A stretch of DNA of 64,000 nt, taken from assembly GCA_963989245.1 (NCBI GenBank), contig OZ022345.1:22727696-22791695 (forward strand), in the 5' to 3' direction. Below, one piece after another: positions 29,402 to 39,959 of this stretch. This DNA is from Nansenia antarctica (Eukaryota > Chordata > Actinopteri > Argentiniformes > Microstomatidae). The notes below the pieces were generated by a model. It was not told where the DNA came from, searched no databases, and saw only the letters and a list, made by a program, of their open reading frames with translations. Both the position numbers and the translations under genes were made by a program. The stretch's first letter is position 1. Every line of letters starts with the position of its first letter.

Positions 29402-29460
29402 CAGTGTTTCCCCTAGGTTTGCTGCCTTGGGGAGGGGGTGGCATGGACTGTGGCATACAG
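29402..29460. mobile_element. Fragment of a further hAT end
   Basis: CAGTGTTTCCCCTAGG is a hAT-type terminal sequence. No partner terminus was found before the DIRS element begins, so it is only a fragment. Confidence 0.35.
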
Positions 29461-29644
29461 TATGTGGTCTTGACTACCTGTCCACTTTCTCACCTGGTTC
29501 TTGCTCTCTCTCTTTGGTGTGCCGACACCATCCTGCTCTCTCTCCTTCTCTCCTTCTCTATCCTCCTCTTTTGCTGTCAACCAAAAGGCAAACATAACAA
29601 CGATAGTTATGGAGATAGAGTCCAGTTCTATGAGTGGAGCGGAG

Positions 29645-29771
29645 CCCCATAGGGGAGCTCTGCTCCTATTGGTTTACCCGCTACCTAAAGTAGCCAATGA
29701 CTGAATTTTTCAATGCCTGCGCCCGCCTGGGGTGCTATATAAAGGGGCGTACTTCGCTCCATCATTCTCCC
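29645..29771 (+). repeat. DIRS inverted terminal repeat, left
   Basis: About 127 bp from CCCATAGGGGAGCTCTGCTC to CATCATTCTCCCA, nearly identical in inverted orientation to 34974-35101. It contains TATATAAA at 29736-29743, a likely promoter. Confidence 0.85.
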
Positions 29772-29818
29772 AACATACAAAACAGCCGGGTTTGAACGAG
29801 TCGAAGTGGGCCAGCAGC

Positions 29819-29922
29819 CCTATGGGGCTCCGCTCCACTCATAGAACTGGAGTCTATCTCCATAACTATCGTTCTATATCGTGGAGCTCCGCCCCATAGG
29901 GGAGCTCTGCTCCTATTGGTTT
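29819..29922. repeat. DIRS internal complementary region
   Basis: The first half is the reverse complement of 29601-29655. The second half (TTCTATATCGTGGAGCTCCG onward) repeats the extreme right end of the element. This head-to-tail overlap is the template used to circularise DIRS DNA. Confidence 0.8.
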
Positions 29923-30069
29923 AGGCGGAGCGAGAGAGGCCAAATGTACCCCCACTGAGACTATTAATCCGAAAACAATCTCAGCGGCACCCGGAGCTGA
30001 CCACTGATGTTGGTTCAAGACAACCTTAAAAAGTTGGCCCAACCCACACCGAGTCTGCTCCACTGATCT

Positions 30070-30665
30070 AGCCCTTACGTGAGCATGCAGGGTTGTAGAT
30101 CTAACGGAACATGTCCTGGAGGAGGGTCCCCTCCCCAGGCACATCCGTAATCATCCTGACAGCACTTGAATAGCATCCCCAACCAGGGTAATCCAAGTGC
30201 CATCCCCACTACATCAGTCCTCAGCAAACTGAGGACAGAATGAGAAAAGGATGAGGAAGAAATATCACTTACCTAACCCTTACGTTGGGTTGTTGATCTA
30301 ACAGAACATGTCCTGGAGGAGGGTCCCCTCCCCAGGCACATCCGTATTCATCCTGACAGCACTTGAATAGAATCCCCATGACCAGGGTAATCCAAGTGCC
30401 CTTCCCACAACATCAGTCATCAGCAAAACTGAGGACAGAATGAGAAAGGATTGAGGAAGAATATCACTGACCTAACCCTTACGTGAGCACGTAGGGTTGT
30501 TGATCTAACGGAACATGTCCTGGAGGAGGGTCCCTTCCCCAGGCACATCCGTATTCATCCTGACAGCACTTGAATAGAATCCCCATGACCAGGGTAATCC
30601 AAGTGCCTTCCCCACTACATCAGTCATCAGCAAAACTGAGGACAGAATGAGAAAAGGATGAGGAA
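30070..30665. repeat. Three tandem repeats of about 200 bp in DIRS
   Basis: Each has GAACATGTCCTGGAGGAGGG, CATCCTGACAGCACTTGAAT and CAGGGTAATCCAAGTGCC. They sit between the recombinase stop and the internal complementary region. Confidence 0.85.
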
Positions 30666-31620
30666 GAAATATCTTTCAAGTAATACCGTATAAAAAGTGA
30701 TGGCGATGACCAAGACGCCGCCACACATATCTCCTCCACTCCCACTCCCCTGAGAATGGCCACTGATGTGGCCATGCCCCTGGTGGAATGAGCCCGAATG
30801 CCAGTCGGCACGGGCTAATAGCCTCGCAAATCCAAAGGGACAGCCTCTGCTTCGAGAGTGGTGTCCCGGCTTTCTGTCCGCCATAGCAGATCAGAAGCCG
30901 GGGAGAAGATCTCAGTCCTGCCGTGCGCTTCACATATTGTGCCAACGCGCGCACCGGACAATACAATGTAAAACGCCTCTCCCTCTCTCCGTCGTGAGGA
31001 GGAGGAAAAAAAGGCGCTTAGAGCACAGCTCTGAACCCTAAAAACCACGATTAACCGTAGGGATAAAAGCCGGGTTAGGGCGTAATACAGCTTTTGTTTC
31101 GTCATCAGATATGATCAAACAATCTGCCCGTGACGAGAGAGCGCACAAATCACTCACTCGCTCAGCCGTAGTCAAGGCGAGACTCGTCTTGAGAGACAAT
31201 AAAACGCAACGACACAGTGACAATGGGTTCGAATGGGGGCACGCACAGCGCCTCTAACACAATCGACAGGTCCCATTTTGGCATTAGAGTCCTATGAGGG
31301 CGTCTAAGCCTACACACTCCAGTCAAAAAACGCTTAACCAGCGAATTACTGAAAAACCAGTGTCGTTGTCGCAAAACCCTCATGACAAGCTGAGATGGCA
31401 GCCGCGTAAACTTTAATAGTTCCCGCCGCCAATCCCTTGTCAACAGCGACTGTAAGAAGCACAAGAACGTTTCGACCCGACAACAGACAGGGTCAACGTC
31501 CTGTCCCTCACACCACTGTGTAAACTCGCCAGCGCGCCGCATATCCCTTTGCAGTGGATTGCGCGCGCGCACTCTGAATGGTCTGAATGACCGCGTCTGT
31601 CAGACCCCTGCGTTCTAACA
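30620..31620 (-). pseudogene. DIRS tyrosine recombinase
   Basis: Minus-strand fragments in shifting frames give VETFLCFLQSLL (core-binding region), TTAERVSDLCAL with the first catalytic Arg, then IRAHSTRGMATSVAIL with the H-x-x-R motif (His near 30790) and FIRYYL with the nucleophilic Tyr near the C-terminus. These enzymes cut and rejoin DNA by a covalent phosphotyrosine. At least two frameshifts separate the blocks. Confidence 0.75.
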
Positions 31621-31627
31621 ATCCCTC

Positions 31628-33110
31628 TCAGTAACCAGGCCATGAGGGGCCCCCCCTCATAGGCGGCCCCTTCACCAAGCCTCCGGCTTGAGAGAGTGCA
31701 TCTTGTCGATGAGGTATGGGCCATGGGCCCTCTACCAACATCTCCATCAGTTCCGGAAACCACGGGGCTCCGGGACGGTCCGGGGCTACAAGAATTAACT
31801 CTAGCCTCTCTGACCTCACTCGTGCCAACAGTGGGAGGATAGATGTCAGGGGTGGGAATGCGTAGAACAGGACCCTCGGCCATGGGTGGTGTGCGAATGT
31901 ATCGACTCCCAATGGCGGGTTGTCCTGTTCGCGCAGGGAGAACCAAAGGTGACACTGCGCATTCGTCCATGACGCAAACAGAACCACTTCTGCTTGCCCG
32001 AACCGTGCCCAAATCAGCGACACAATGGAGGGTGCTAACCTCCAGTCGTCGTCCCTCGGGCCTCCCCGTGATAACAGATCTGCTCCTTCGTTGAGCAGAC
32101 CTGGAATGTGGAGAGCTTTCAGCGAACTCAGGCGACTCCGCGCGCGATGACGCGCGGGTCTCTCCAGTAGCTCAGGTCGGTTTTGACCGATCTCTGTATT
32201 ACAATCAACTTGCGACGGCGTCTCACTGGAACCAGTCGCAGTCGTGCGAACCGCCTCTGCAGTCTGCGCATGTGCAACAGGCCTTAGGGGACCACTACAT
32301 GGGCTGCAGACATCAGTCCTAGTAAGGACATCCTTGACAGAACGGTGATTGTATTTGTCACTCGGCACACCCGGAGAGCTGACGTCAGTGTCGCTCTCCG
32401 TGGTGCCGATAAACTGGCCCTCATCTCGGCAGTATCCAACTGAATGCCTAGATAGGAAAACTATTGAGCCGGCCACGGAGCACTCTCTGTCCAGTTTACA
32501 GCTAACCCCAGCTGAGTGAGGTGCTGCACCAGTGAGGTTGCGTCCCGAATGGCTCGATTTGGGCATTGGGCCAAGACCAGTAGGTCGTCGAGATATGCTA
32601 ATATGCGTATCTCGTTTCGCCTCAGTGGTTCGAGTGCTGTCTGCACGCATTTGGAGAAAAAACGAGGAGCAAGCGCGTACCCGAAGGGCAGGCGCGTGTA
32701 CTCGTAAACCTTCCCTTGGAAAGCAAAACGTAGGAATTTCCTGTGCCACTCTGTGATTGGCACACGAAATACGCGACCCTCAGGTATCTACGAAAGGGGC
32801 GTTTCGCCACTCTCTCGTTGAGGACCCTGAAATCTAGTATGGGTCTCATGTCTCCCGAATTCTTTGGGACAAGGAAATACGGGGAGTACCATCTCATGTC
32901 CCACTGGTCCCTCGGAACCAATGTCACTGCGCCCTTTGTTAGGAGATTCGTAATCTCCTCCTGGAGCGCACGTGTCTTTATCGGGCAGGACAAAAAACAG
33001 TCTCTCTCACGCCCCTGAAGGGCGGAGGAGGCTGAATGAACTGTAGTGCATATCCCCTCCTCAATGTCCTGTCTAGCCAGCCCGACAGAATACCTGTCCC
33101 TTCTAGTCAT
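31628..33110 (-). pseudogene. DIRS reverse transcriptase/RNase H
   Basis: The minus strand reads LVPRDQWDMRWYSPYFLVPK and GDMRPILDFRVLNERVAKRP. Then there is a frameshift and an apparent gap where the first catalytic Asp should be. The next frame has TEWHRKFLRFAF, TRLPFGYALAPRFFSK and ILAYLDDLLV (YLDD, catalytic Asp pair), stopping near 32461. A third frame has HIPGLLNEGADLLSRGG, the end of RNase H. Inactive. Confidence 0.8.
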
Positions 33111-33239
33111 TCTGCATAACGCAACGACAGCGGCTGGACCGTCTGTTGTGGTGCAGTCGACAGAAAAAACTTGAATTTCTGTATGACCCCAGCCGCCACT
33201 GCCCACCGAGGAGGTGGCACAGCCCAAGGTGGGGTCATT

Positions 33240-34889
33240 TCGAAAAGGATGGGCTGCCGTCTGTAAAGAGTGTTTGTTATGTGTAACAATGCTCTTTATT
33301 GACGCAGGTTTATTATGCCTGAAAATCAAAGAACCGGCCGCACGCTCATGAGCTGGGCCAGGTCTTGATAGACATGGAGGGGTTTTTGATGTAAATAACG
33401 GTCCCTCTATACGGCTACATACAGGGGTGTTTAACCCGCTACGTGTCGTGATAGGGGTAAGTCCGTTAGGCAGAGAGCTGGCCACACGCCGGTAAGCTGG
33501 GCCAGTCTCCGGTTTGTTTCTAACCGGTAGCGAGTCGACCACACTCTGACAAGGCAGGTCGATCTCCGCTCTGGTAGATAACGGTCCCTCTATACGGCTA
33601 CAGACAGGGGTGTTTAACCCGCCTCGTGTCGTGATAGGGGTAAGTCCGCTAGGCAGAGAGCTGGCCACACGCCGGTAAGCTGGGCCAGTCTCCGCCTTGT
33701 TTCTAACCGGTAGCGATTCGACCACACTCTGACAAGGCAGGTGGGTCTCCGCTCTGGTAGATACCATGGAAAATCCTCCTTAGGGATGGTTTGCCGTCTG
33801 TAAAGAGTGTTTGTTTTGAGTAACAATGCCCTTTATCGACGTAGGTTTATTATGCCTGATAACCCAAAAAACGGCCGCACGCTCATGAGCTGGGCCAGGT
33901 CTTGATAGACATGGAGGAGTTTTTGATGTAAATAACGGTCCCTCCATACGGCTACAGACAGGGGTGTTTAACCCCCTTTGTGTCGTGATAGGGGTTAGTC
34001 CGCTAGGCAGAGAGCTGGCCACACGCTGGTAAGCTGGGCTAGTCTCCGCTTTGTTTCTAACCGGTAGCGATTGGACCACGCCCTGACAAGGCAGGCGGGT
34101 CTCCGCTCTGGTAGATAACATGGGAAAATCACCTTTACTGAAAAAGTAAGGTGGGGATTTTCCTTCCTTTGCCTCTTTATGAGGTAGCAGCCATGAAGAG
34201 GAAACCGGTGGTGGGGTCATTACCGACCCCTCCGCCAGTGAAAACCGGGTCACGCTGCCGTGGGGGGCCGTAGCGGGCCCTCCCAGTGGTCAGCGGCGGG
34301 GGCTGGGGATGCCGAGTGGGGCATGGCTCCGTCGGTAGAGGTGGAGCCAGTGCCGCATCACGCCGAAAACTCCGTTTCGCAGCCGTTGACGGCCTAGTCG
34401 TCACCACGGCGGAAGAAGAAGAGGTGGACCAGGTACATCGTCGCGGCACTGAGCTTGCTCAGAAGCTCCTCCTCCGCTGCAGACAGACCGTTGGGTCGGT
34501 CTGTGGTGATCTTTCGCAATGGCGGCGTTAAACACGGCGATGTTATTCGCCGCCGCCGCCGCCTGCGCACCGAGCTCATCAGAGCTTTCTGATTCTGACA
34601 CCGGCACCGACCACTCAGCTGGGTGAGGGCGGCGTGATGTCAGGGCCGGCTGAGCGGGCGGGACCATCCCTACTTGGGGAGGTGCCTGCCCAGAACGCCG
34701 TTCTTGCTTGTCCTCCGCTGCTAGAAAATCGCAGCGGCAGGTGTCCCGGAGGAACTTCTTCGTGGTCGGCGGCGGACGATCCATCGCTGAAGGGAAAAGT
34801 CTCCTCCGCTGAAAAGTGTCCTCCGCTGCTTGGAAGTCGCAGCGGCAGGCGTCCCGGAGGAACTTCTCCATAGGCGGCGGACGATCCAT
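33240..34889 (-). pseudogene. DIRS gag-like region with in-frame repeats
   Basis: The minus-strand frame from 34889 begins MDRPPPMEKFLRDACRCDFQ and repeats this block (MDRPPPTTKKFLRDTCRCDF), then PAQPALTSRRPHPAEW. Downstream frames carry a unit with ETGPAYRRVASSLPSGLTPI and LPCQSVVESLPVRNK three times. Gag is assigned by position. No zinc knuckle is seen. Confidence 0.6.
33390..34125. repeat. Repeats of about 186 bp within the DIRS gag-like region
   Basis: Units starting AACGGTCCCTCTATACGGCT and ending CTCCGCTCTGGTAGATA occur at about 33392, 33577 and 33935. A larger duplication containing GCCGTCTGTAAAGAGTGTTT (33250 and 33790) encloses them. Confidence 0.85.
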
Positions 34890-34973
34890 CTTGAAGGGAA
34901 AAGTCTGGCGGGTCCTCCAGTCTTAGTAGTCGTCCTTCTCAGTCTTCAGATATAAACCTGTGCTGAACTTTTT

Positions 34974-35101
34974 GGGAGAATGATGGAGCGAAGTACGCCC
35001 CTTTATATAGCACCCCAGGCGGGCGCAGGCATTGAAAAATTCAGTCATTGGCTACTTTAGGTAGCGGGTAAACTAATAGGAGCAGAGCTCCCCTATGGGG
35101 C
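34974..35101 (-). repeat. DIRS inverted terminal repeat, right
   Basis: Inverted partner of 29645-29771. It includes TTTATATA at 35002-35009, the promoter-side TATA box for minus-strand transcription. Confidence 0.85.
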
Positions 35102-35119
35102 GGAGCTCCACGATATAGA

Positions 35120-35545
35120 ACCAGAGTATTTATAATTTAATAAATTGATCCATATCAATTCATAACATAATTCGAATTGAATATTGGGTTGCTGAAAAAT
35201 AAATTGTATATCCATCTATAGAAAACAGACATTTCCAATGAGTGAGGGTTGTGCCAATGCTTCAATCCACTGTCCATGTACTGTAAATATACCATTATGG
35301 TATTACCATGAAGCCCATTTCTATCAGAATAAGAAAGATTGTTTATCTACTTTAAGTAAAATAATAAAGTGCCTCCAGTTAGCTCTTTAGCTGGCAAGTG
35401 TGCAGCAGACTAGCTCATCTCATCACCTCTGAGCTAGCTAGCTAGCTAGTTCTTTGACACCATGGAACTATAATCAGACACTAGTCACAATAATAACAAC
35501 TTTTCTCTGTCAGAACACTCAGCAAGCATATTTGCTAACATTTTA
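35120..35545. other. Non-coding DNA of the enclosing hAT-type block
   Basis: AT-rich with a GAGCTAGCTAGCTAGCTAG run at about 35431. No coding region or terminus recognised. Confidence 0.5.
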
Positions 35546-35930
35546 AAGATCCCTGCTGGGCCCCGAAGTAGCCAACCAGAAGGTATGCGGTCAGCTTAGG
35601 CCTGACTCAGGGAAAAGGACGCCCCTGCCTTGCATAGTCTCATGCCTTGCCATTCTCATGACGAATTAGGATTGACGCAAGTTCGGGGCTGATCCCCCTG
35701 AGCTGGCCACCTCTGGCGAGGGTGTATAGTGTGATGGCCGAAACACCCCATGACCTGGAGGAACACTACTGATGATGCGTCCGAAATTAAACCTAATCCC
35801 AGCCCCCCCCCCCCCCCCCCGCATGAATCACTCACCATCAAGACGACACACACGCACACACACACACACACTCTCACGTACGTACCTGCACAAAGGAATT
35901 TACATCTTATCCTGTGTTTCATAAATCTGA
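35546..35930 (+). mobile_element. 3'-tail-only copy of the R2/R4-like retrotransposon
   Basis: About 385 bp nearly identical to 39575-39959: the last codons, the 3' untranslated region, a poly-C run, a CA run and the terminal CATCTTATCCTGTGTTTCAT. It lies directly upstream of the full-length copy in the same orientation. Confidence 0.85.
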
Positions 35931-36062
35931 GTAACTGGGCACTGAGTCCAGTGACCGCTGAGAAAGATCAGCTGACGACAGGGGAAAGTCCTTGTGGCGG
36001 CATGGAGAGACAGCTGACGGGAGGGAATAGACCCCACTGGGACGGGCATGGGCTAGCTTCCC

Positions 36063-39000
36063 ATGCTTGTAGTTTCCCATGTCTTTGACATGTTGGATTC
36101 ACCCGCTATAGCTACGAAAAGACAACAAAAGAGAACACCCCTAGAGTCTGCGAGAGCGGGGGCGGAAGATGACTCATCGGCTGACTTTATGGTAACAGAC
36201 CCTGGACTGGAAACGACTATGAGTATCGGGAGCACAGTGCAAGAGAGTGCCACAACAGTTGCCCCAGCTACAGCCACGTCAACGGGCCACGAACAGCAGA
36301 TATGTCCCTGTGGTTGGAGGAAGAATACATCCTACCGGGGGTTGAGAATTCACCAAGGAAAGATGAAGTGTTTGACAGAGGAGAGACAGAGGCCTCGCGT
36401 TGGTTACTTTCTGCGAAAGGAATCGAATAAGTCGAATGAAGTACAGCAACTGGACGCAAACCATAGCTTGCAGTACATCAGTACCACTGTCGTGGAGGAA
36501 GCAAACACAGAGGGGATAACAACAGTGGTAGAACCGACCCAACCCCCTAGACCTGTAGCCGAAAAGAGACTAGCAGGGCATAGACTGCATGTGAAGTGGC
36601 CTGGTGCCGGTGATAAGAAGCTGTGGGAAACTATCAATACTGACCTGACCCTGTCTCTTGAGCAACTTAAAGGGACAGTGGAAAAGAAGTTGGAGAGAAT
36701 GGGGGATATCATCTACCAGTATGGGGCAGAACGCTTTGGAGTGCAAGAAAGGAAAGGCGGGAAAGATGTTCCAACTGCACCCGTTTCCAGGAGGCAACAG
36801 GAGATCCAGCGCCTCGTCCTAGAAAGAAGACAACTTAGGAAACGGTGGAAAAAAGCCTCTGGAGTGGAAAGGGAAGGCATAAACGCACTTCAAGTCGACA
36901 TCAAATCACGGCTGGCATCCCTCCGTAGAGCAGAGAACCTCCGGAAACGTAGAAGGAAGAAAGAACAAGCTAGAACACGGTTCTATAAGGATCCCTTCAA
37001 GTTCCTTAAAAGTATCTTCACAAAGGAAAAAAGTGGAGCTCTTAAAACAACAAAGACAGACCTGGAAAATCACCTGAAAGAAACACACTCTGACCCAATG
37101 CGGCATGAACATCTGACCATTCCCTCTGATATCCCACCAATCGACCCCCCTGAACACCACATGCTGATCAGCCCTCCAACCTGGAAAGAGGTGGAAAACA
37201 CAGTGCGTCGAGCAAGAACGGCATCAGCCCCGGGGCCAAACGGAGTCCCATACAAGGTGTATAAGAACGCATCAGATGTCCTGAGGTTTCTCTGGAGGCT
37301 CATGAGAACAGCATGGCAGAAGAAGATAATACCTAAAGCGTGGCGCAGGGCAGGAGGAGTCCTCATCCCAAAGGAGAAGGATGCAGTCAACATCAGCCAA
37401 TTCCGTCCAATCTCCCTGCTAAACGTTGAGGGCAAAATCTTCTTTAGTGTCATTGCACAGAGGATGGCCGAGTATCTGAGAAGAAACAAATACATCGACA
37501 CATCTGTACAGAAAGCAGGAATATCAGGATTCTCGGGGTGCTCAGAACATTTCAGCATGATCTGGCACCAGATCCAAACGGCAAAGGTGGAGAGACGGGA
37601 CATTCACGTCGTCTTTCTGGACCTTGCCAATGCCTTTGGCTCTGTGCCCCACGAACTCCTGTGGTCTGCCTTCGACTTCTTCCACATACCGGACACCATC
37701 ACAGCCCTGGTTAAATCCTACTTCCAAGACATGCAGTTCTGCTTTACCACCTCTGACTTTACCACCTCTTGGCAGTGCCTGGAAGTAGGCATCATGGCGG
37801 GATGCACTATTTCACCCCTGGCATTTGTGATGGCAATGGAAGTCATCATCCGAGCCTCAAAATGGGTTGTAGGCGGACAGCGAGTTGACTCTGGTCAGCG
37901 TCTCCCTCCGCTCAGAGCTTACATGGACGACATTACAACGTTGACCACCACCGTCCCATGCACCAGGAGGCTGCTCAGAAAACTGGAAGAGAACATCAGT
38001 TGGGCCCGTATGAAGATCAAACCATCCAAGTCACGAAGCATCTCAATTGTGAAGGGAGTGCTCTCTGACCTGAAATTCTTCATCGGCGATGATCCAATCC
38101 CAACAGTGTCTGAGCAACCTGTAAAAAGCCTTGGCAGGTGGTATGATGCAAGCCTGAAGGACAAAGACCAGGTTCTACAACTGCGCAAAGATATCAGCAG
38201 TGGCCTGCAGTCCATCGATAAAACACAGCTACCTGGAAAGTTAAAGGCTTGGTGCCTGCAGTTTGGACTCCTACCACGGATGCTGTGGCCCCTCGCAGTG
38301 TATGAGGTCCCAATCTCAACCGTAGAGAAGTTGGAAAGAGGAGTCACAGGCTACATCAAGAAATGGCTCGGAATTCCACGATGCCTTACCACGATAGGTC
38401 TCTACGGAGATAGCATCCTCAAGCTGCCCCTCACCAGTCTCACAGAGGAGTTCAAGTGTGCAAAAACAAGACTCCAGATGACACTGAATGAATCCAGAGA
38501 TTTAGTGGTGAGCAACAACGCACCAACCTTGACAACCGGGCGCAAATGGACACCAGCCAAAGCGGTGGAGGAAGCAACAGCAGCCCTCAAACATGCTGAT
38601 ATTGTGGGGTATGTTCAGCAGGGAAGAGGAGGCTTCGGGCTAACAGCTGCTCGCCCTGCTTGGAGTAAGGCCACAGCACCAGAACGGAGGAAGATGGTGG
38701 TGGAGGAAGTACGCCATCAGGAGGAGGCTGGAAGATGGGCCAAGGCAGTCTCTCTTGCCAAGCAGGGACAGTGGACGCGATGGGACAGTGTGGAGAGGAG
38801 GAAGATTAGCTGGAAGGACATGTGGGCCATGGAAGCGAGGCAGTTGAGCTTTATTATCAGAGCTACCTACGACGTCCTTCCAACACCAGTTAACCTTGGC
38901 ACGTGGTATGGTGAAGACCCGGGGTGTGCCCTTTGTTCCACGCCAGCCACCCTCAGGCACATTCTTTCAGGGTGCAAAACTAGTCTCGCCCAAGGACGCT

Positions 39001-39599
39001 ACACGTGGCGTCACAACCAAGTCCTGAAGATCTTTGCATCCACCCTGGAGGACAAACGAGCTGCCACCAACTCCCTACCGCCATCAGCATCCAACCACCA
39101 ACAGGCAATTACCTTTGTCCGTGAGGGGGCAAAGGTTACCAGGAGCAGCTCGACACCATCTGAGCGAGGCCAGCTACGGTTGGCCCGCGACTGGAAGATG
39201 CTGACTGATATTGGACGACAGCTTGTGTTTCCTAAAGAGATCGCCATAACCACCCTGAGACCTGACTTGGTTCTCTGGTCCCCTTCTCCAAAAAAGGTGT
39301 ACATCATTGAACTAACCGTACCCTGGGAGGACGCAGTGGATGAAGCTTACGAGCGGAAACATCTACGCTATGCTGAGCTCGCCGCCGAAGCACAACACCG
39401 CGGCTGGAACACTGAAGTCCGCCCAGTGGAAGTGGGGTGCAGAGGGTTTGTGGCAAGATCTACCACCAGATTGTTTACAGACCTGGGAATCAGAGGCCAA
39501 AGCCTGCGTTCAGCCGTCAAAGCTGCATCGGAAGCAGCCGAAAGAAGCAGCCAGTGGCTTTTTATGAGAAGGAAAGATCCCTGCTGGGCCCCGAAGTAG
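36063..39599 (+). CDS. Reverse transcriptase with restriction-like endonuclease, intact
   Basis: 1178 residues, no stop or frameshift. Residues 81-103 form a zinc finger CPCGWRKNTSYRGLRIHQ (C81, C83, H97, C103). The reverse transcriptase spans about 370-680, with FRPISLLNVEGKIFFSVIAQ, DLANAFGSVPHELLW holding the first Asp, and YMDD at 620-623. A knuckle C955-x2-C958-x7-H966-x4-C971 precedes the endonuclease, with RPDLVLWSPSPKKVYIIELT (D1068, E1083) and VPWEDAVDEAYERKHLRYAE. Such proteins nick target DNA and prime cDNA from the nick. The start ATG at 36063 is the first in the frame. A slightly different initiation point cannot be excluded. Confidence 0.9.
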   Translation: MLVVSHVFDMLDSPAIATKRQQKRTPLESARAGAEDDSSADFMVTDPGLETTMSIGSTVQESATTVAPATATSTGHEQQICPCGWRKNTSYRGLRIHQGKMKCLTEERQRPRVGYFLRKESNKSNEVQQLDANHSLQYISTTVVEEANTEGITTVVEPTQPPRPVAEKRLAGHRLHVKWPGAGDKKLWETINTDLTLSLEQLKGTVEKKLERMGDIIYQYGAERFGVQERKGGKDVPTAPVSRRQQEIQRLVLERRQLRKRWKKASGVEREGINALQVDIKSRLASLRRAENLRKRRRKKEQARTRFYKDPFKFLKSIFTKEKSGALKTTKTDLENHLKETHSDPMRHEHLTIPSDIPPIDPPEHHMLISPPTWKEVENTVRRARTASAPGPNGVPYKVYKNASDVLRFLWRLMRTAWQKKIIPKAWRRAGGVLIPKEKDAVNISQFRPISLLNVEGKIFFSVIAQRMAEYLRRNKYIDTSVQKAGISGFSGCSEHFSMIWHQIQTAKVERRDIHVVFLDLANAFGSVPHELLWSAFDFFHIPDTITALVKSYFQDMQFCFTTSDFTTSWQCLEVGIMAGCTISPLAFVMAMEVIIRASKWVVGGQRVDSGQRLPPLRAYMDDITTLTTTVPCTRRLLRKLEENISWARMKIKPSKSRSISIVKGVLSDLKFFIGDDPIPTVSEQPVKSLGRWYDASLKDKDQVLQLRKDISSGLQSIDKTQLPGKLKAWCLQFGLLPRMLWPLAVYEVPISTVEKLERGVTGYIKKWLGIPRCLTTIGLYGDSILKLPLTSLTEEFKCAKTRLQMTLNESRDLVVSNNAPTLTTGRKWTPAKAVEEATAALKHADIVGYVQQGRGGFGLTAARPAWSKATAPERRKMVVEEVRHQEEAGRWAKAVSLAKQGQWTRWDSVERRKISWKDMWAMEARQLSFIIRATYDVLPTPVNLGTWYGEDPGCALCSTPATLRHILSGCKTSLAQGRYTWRHNQVLKIFASTLEDKRAATNSLPPSASNHQQAITFVREGAKVTRSSSTPSERGQLRLARDWKMLTDIGRQLVFPKEIAITTLRPDLVLWSPSPKKVYIIELTVPWEDAVDEAYERKHLRYAELAAEAQHRGWNTEVRPVEVGCRGFVARSTTRLFTDLGIRGQSLRSAVKAASEAAERSSQWLFMRRKDPCWAPK

Positions 39600-39959
39600 C
39601 CAACCAGAAGGTATGCGGTCAGCTTAGGCCTGACTCAGGGAAAAGGACGCCCCTGCCTTGCATAGTCTCATGCCTTGCCATTCTCATGACGAATTAGGAT
39701 TGACGCAAGTTCGGGGCTGATCCCCCTGAGCTGGCCACCTCTGGCGAGGGTGTATAGTGTGATGGCCGAAACACCCCATGACCTGGAGGAACACTACTGA
39801 TGATGCGTCCGAAATTAAACCTAATCCCAGCCCCCCCCCCCCCCCCCCCCCGCATGAATCACTCACCATCAAGACGACACACACGCACACACACACACAC
39901 ACTCTCACGTACGTACCTGCACAAAGGAATTTACATCTTATCCTGTGTTTCATAAATCT
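39575..39959 (+). repeat. 3' terminal region of the retrotransposon, direct repeat partner
   Basis: Direct repeat of 35546-35930. It differs mainly in the length of the poly-C run. It includes the last codons, ending at TAG 39597-39599. Confidence 0.85.

Larger units (their letters stand above)
29595..35118 (-). mobile_element. DIRS-type tyrosine-recombinase retrotransposon, degenerate
   Basis: Inverted terminal repeats lie at 29645-29771 and 34974-35101. An internal complementary region at 29819-29922 is made of the complements of both outer ends. On the minus strand the order is gag-like, reverse transcriptase/RNase H, tyrosine recombinase, as in DIRS elements. These replicate via a circular intermediate and leave no target duplication. 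Frames are broken in several places. Confidence 0.85.
35931..39959 (+). mobile_element. R2/R4-like non-LTR retrotransposon, apparently full length
   Basis: Single open frame of 1178 codons between a roughly 130-bp leader and a roughly 360-bp 3' region. The domain order (N-terminal zinc finger, reverse transcriptase, C-terminal Cys-Cys-His-Cys knuckle, restriction-like endonuclease) is that of the R2/R4/NeSL/HERO group. Exact clade not determined. Confidence 0.85.

Noticed and set aside
30815..33826. Numerous plus-strand frames across the DIRS element
   Set aside because: Antisense to recognisable minus-strand recombinase and reverse transcriptase segments.
36053..39307. Several 60-177-codon frames antisense to the retrotransposon
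   Set aside because: Shadows of the 1178-codon frame. None has an independent motif.
35546..39959. LTR retrotransposon suggested by 385-bp direct repeats
   Set aside because: The repeats contain the 3' end of the coding frame and a tail, lack TG...CA ends, primer-binding site and polypurine tract, and the protein is of the R2/R4 type without integrase or protease.
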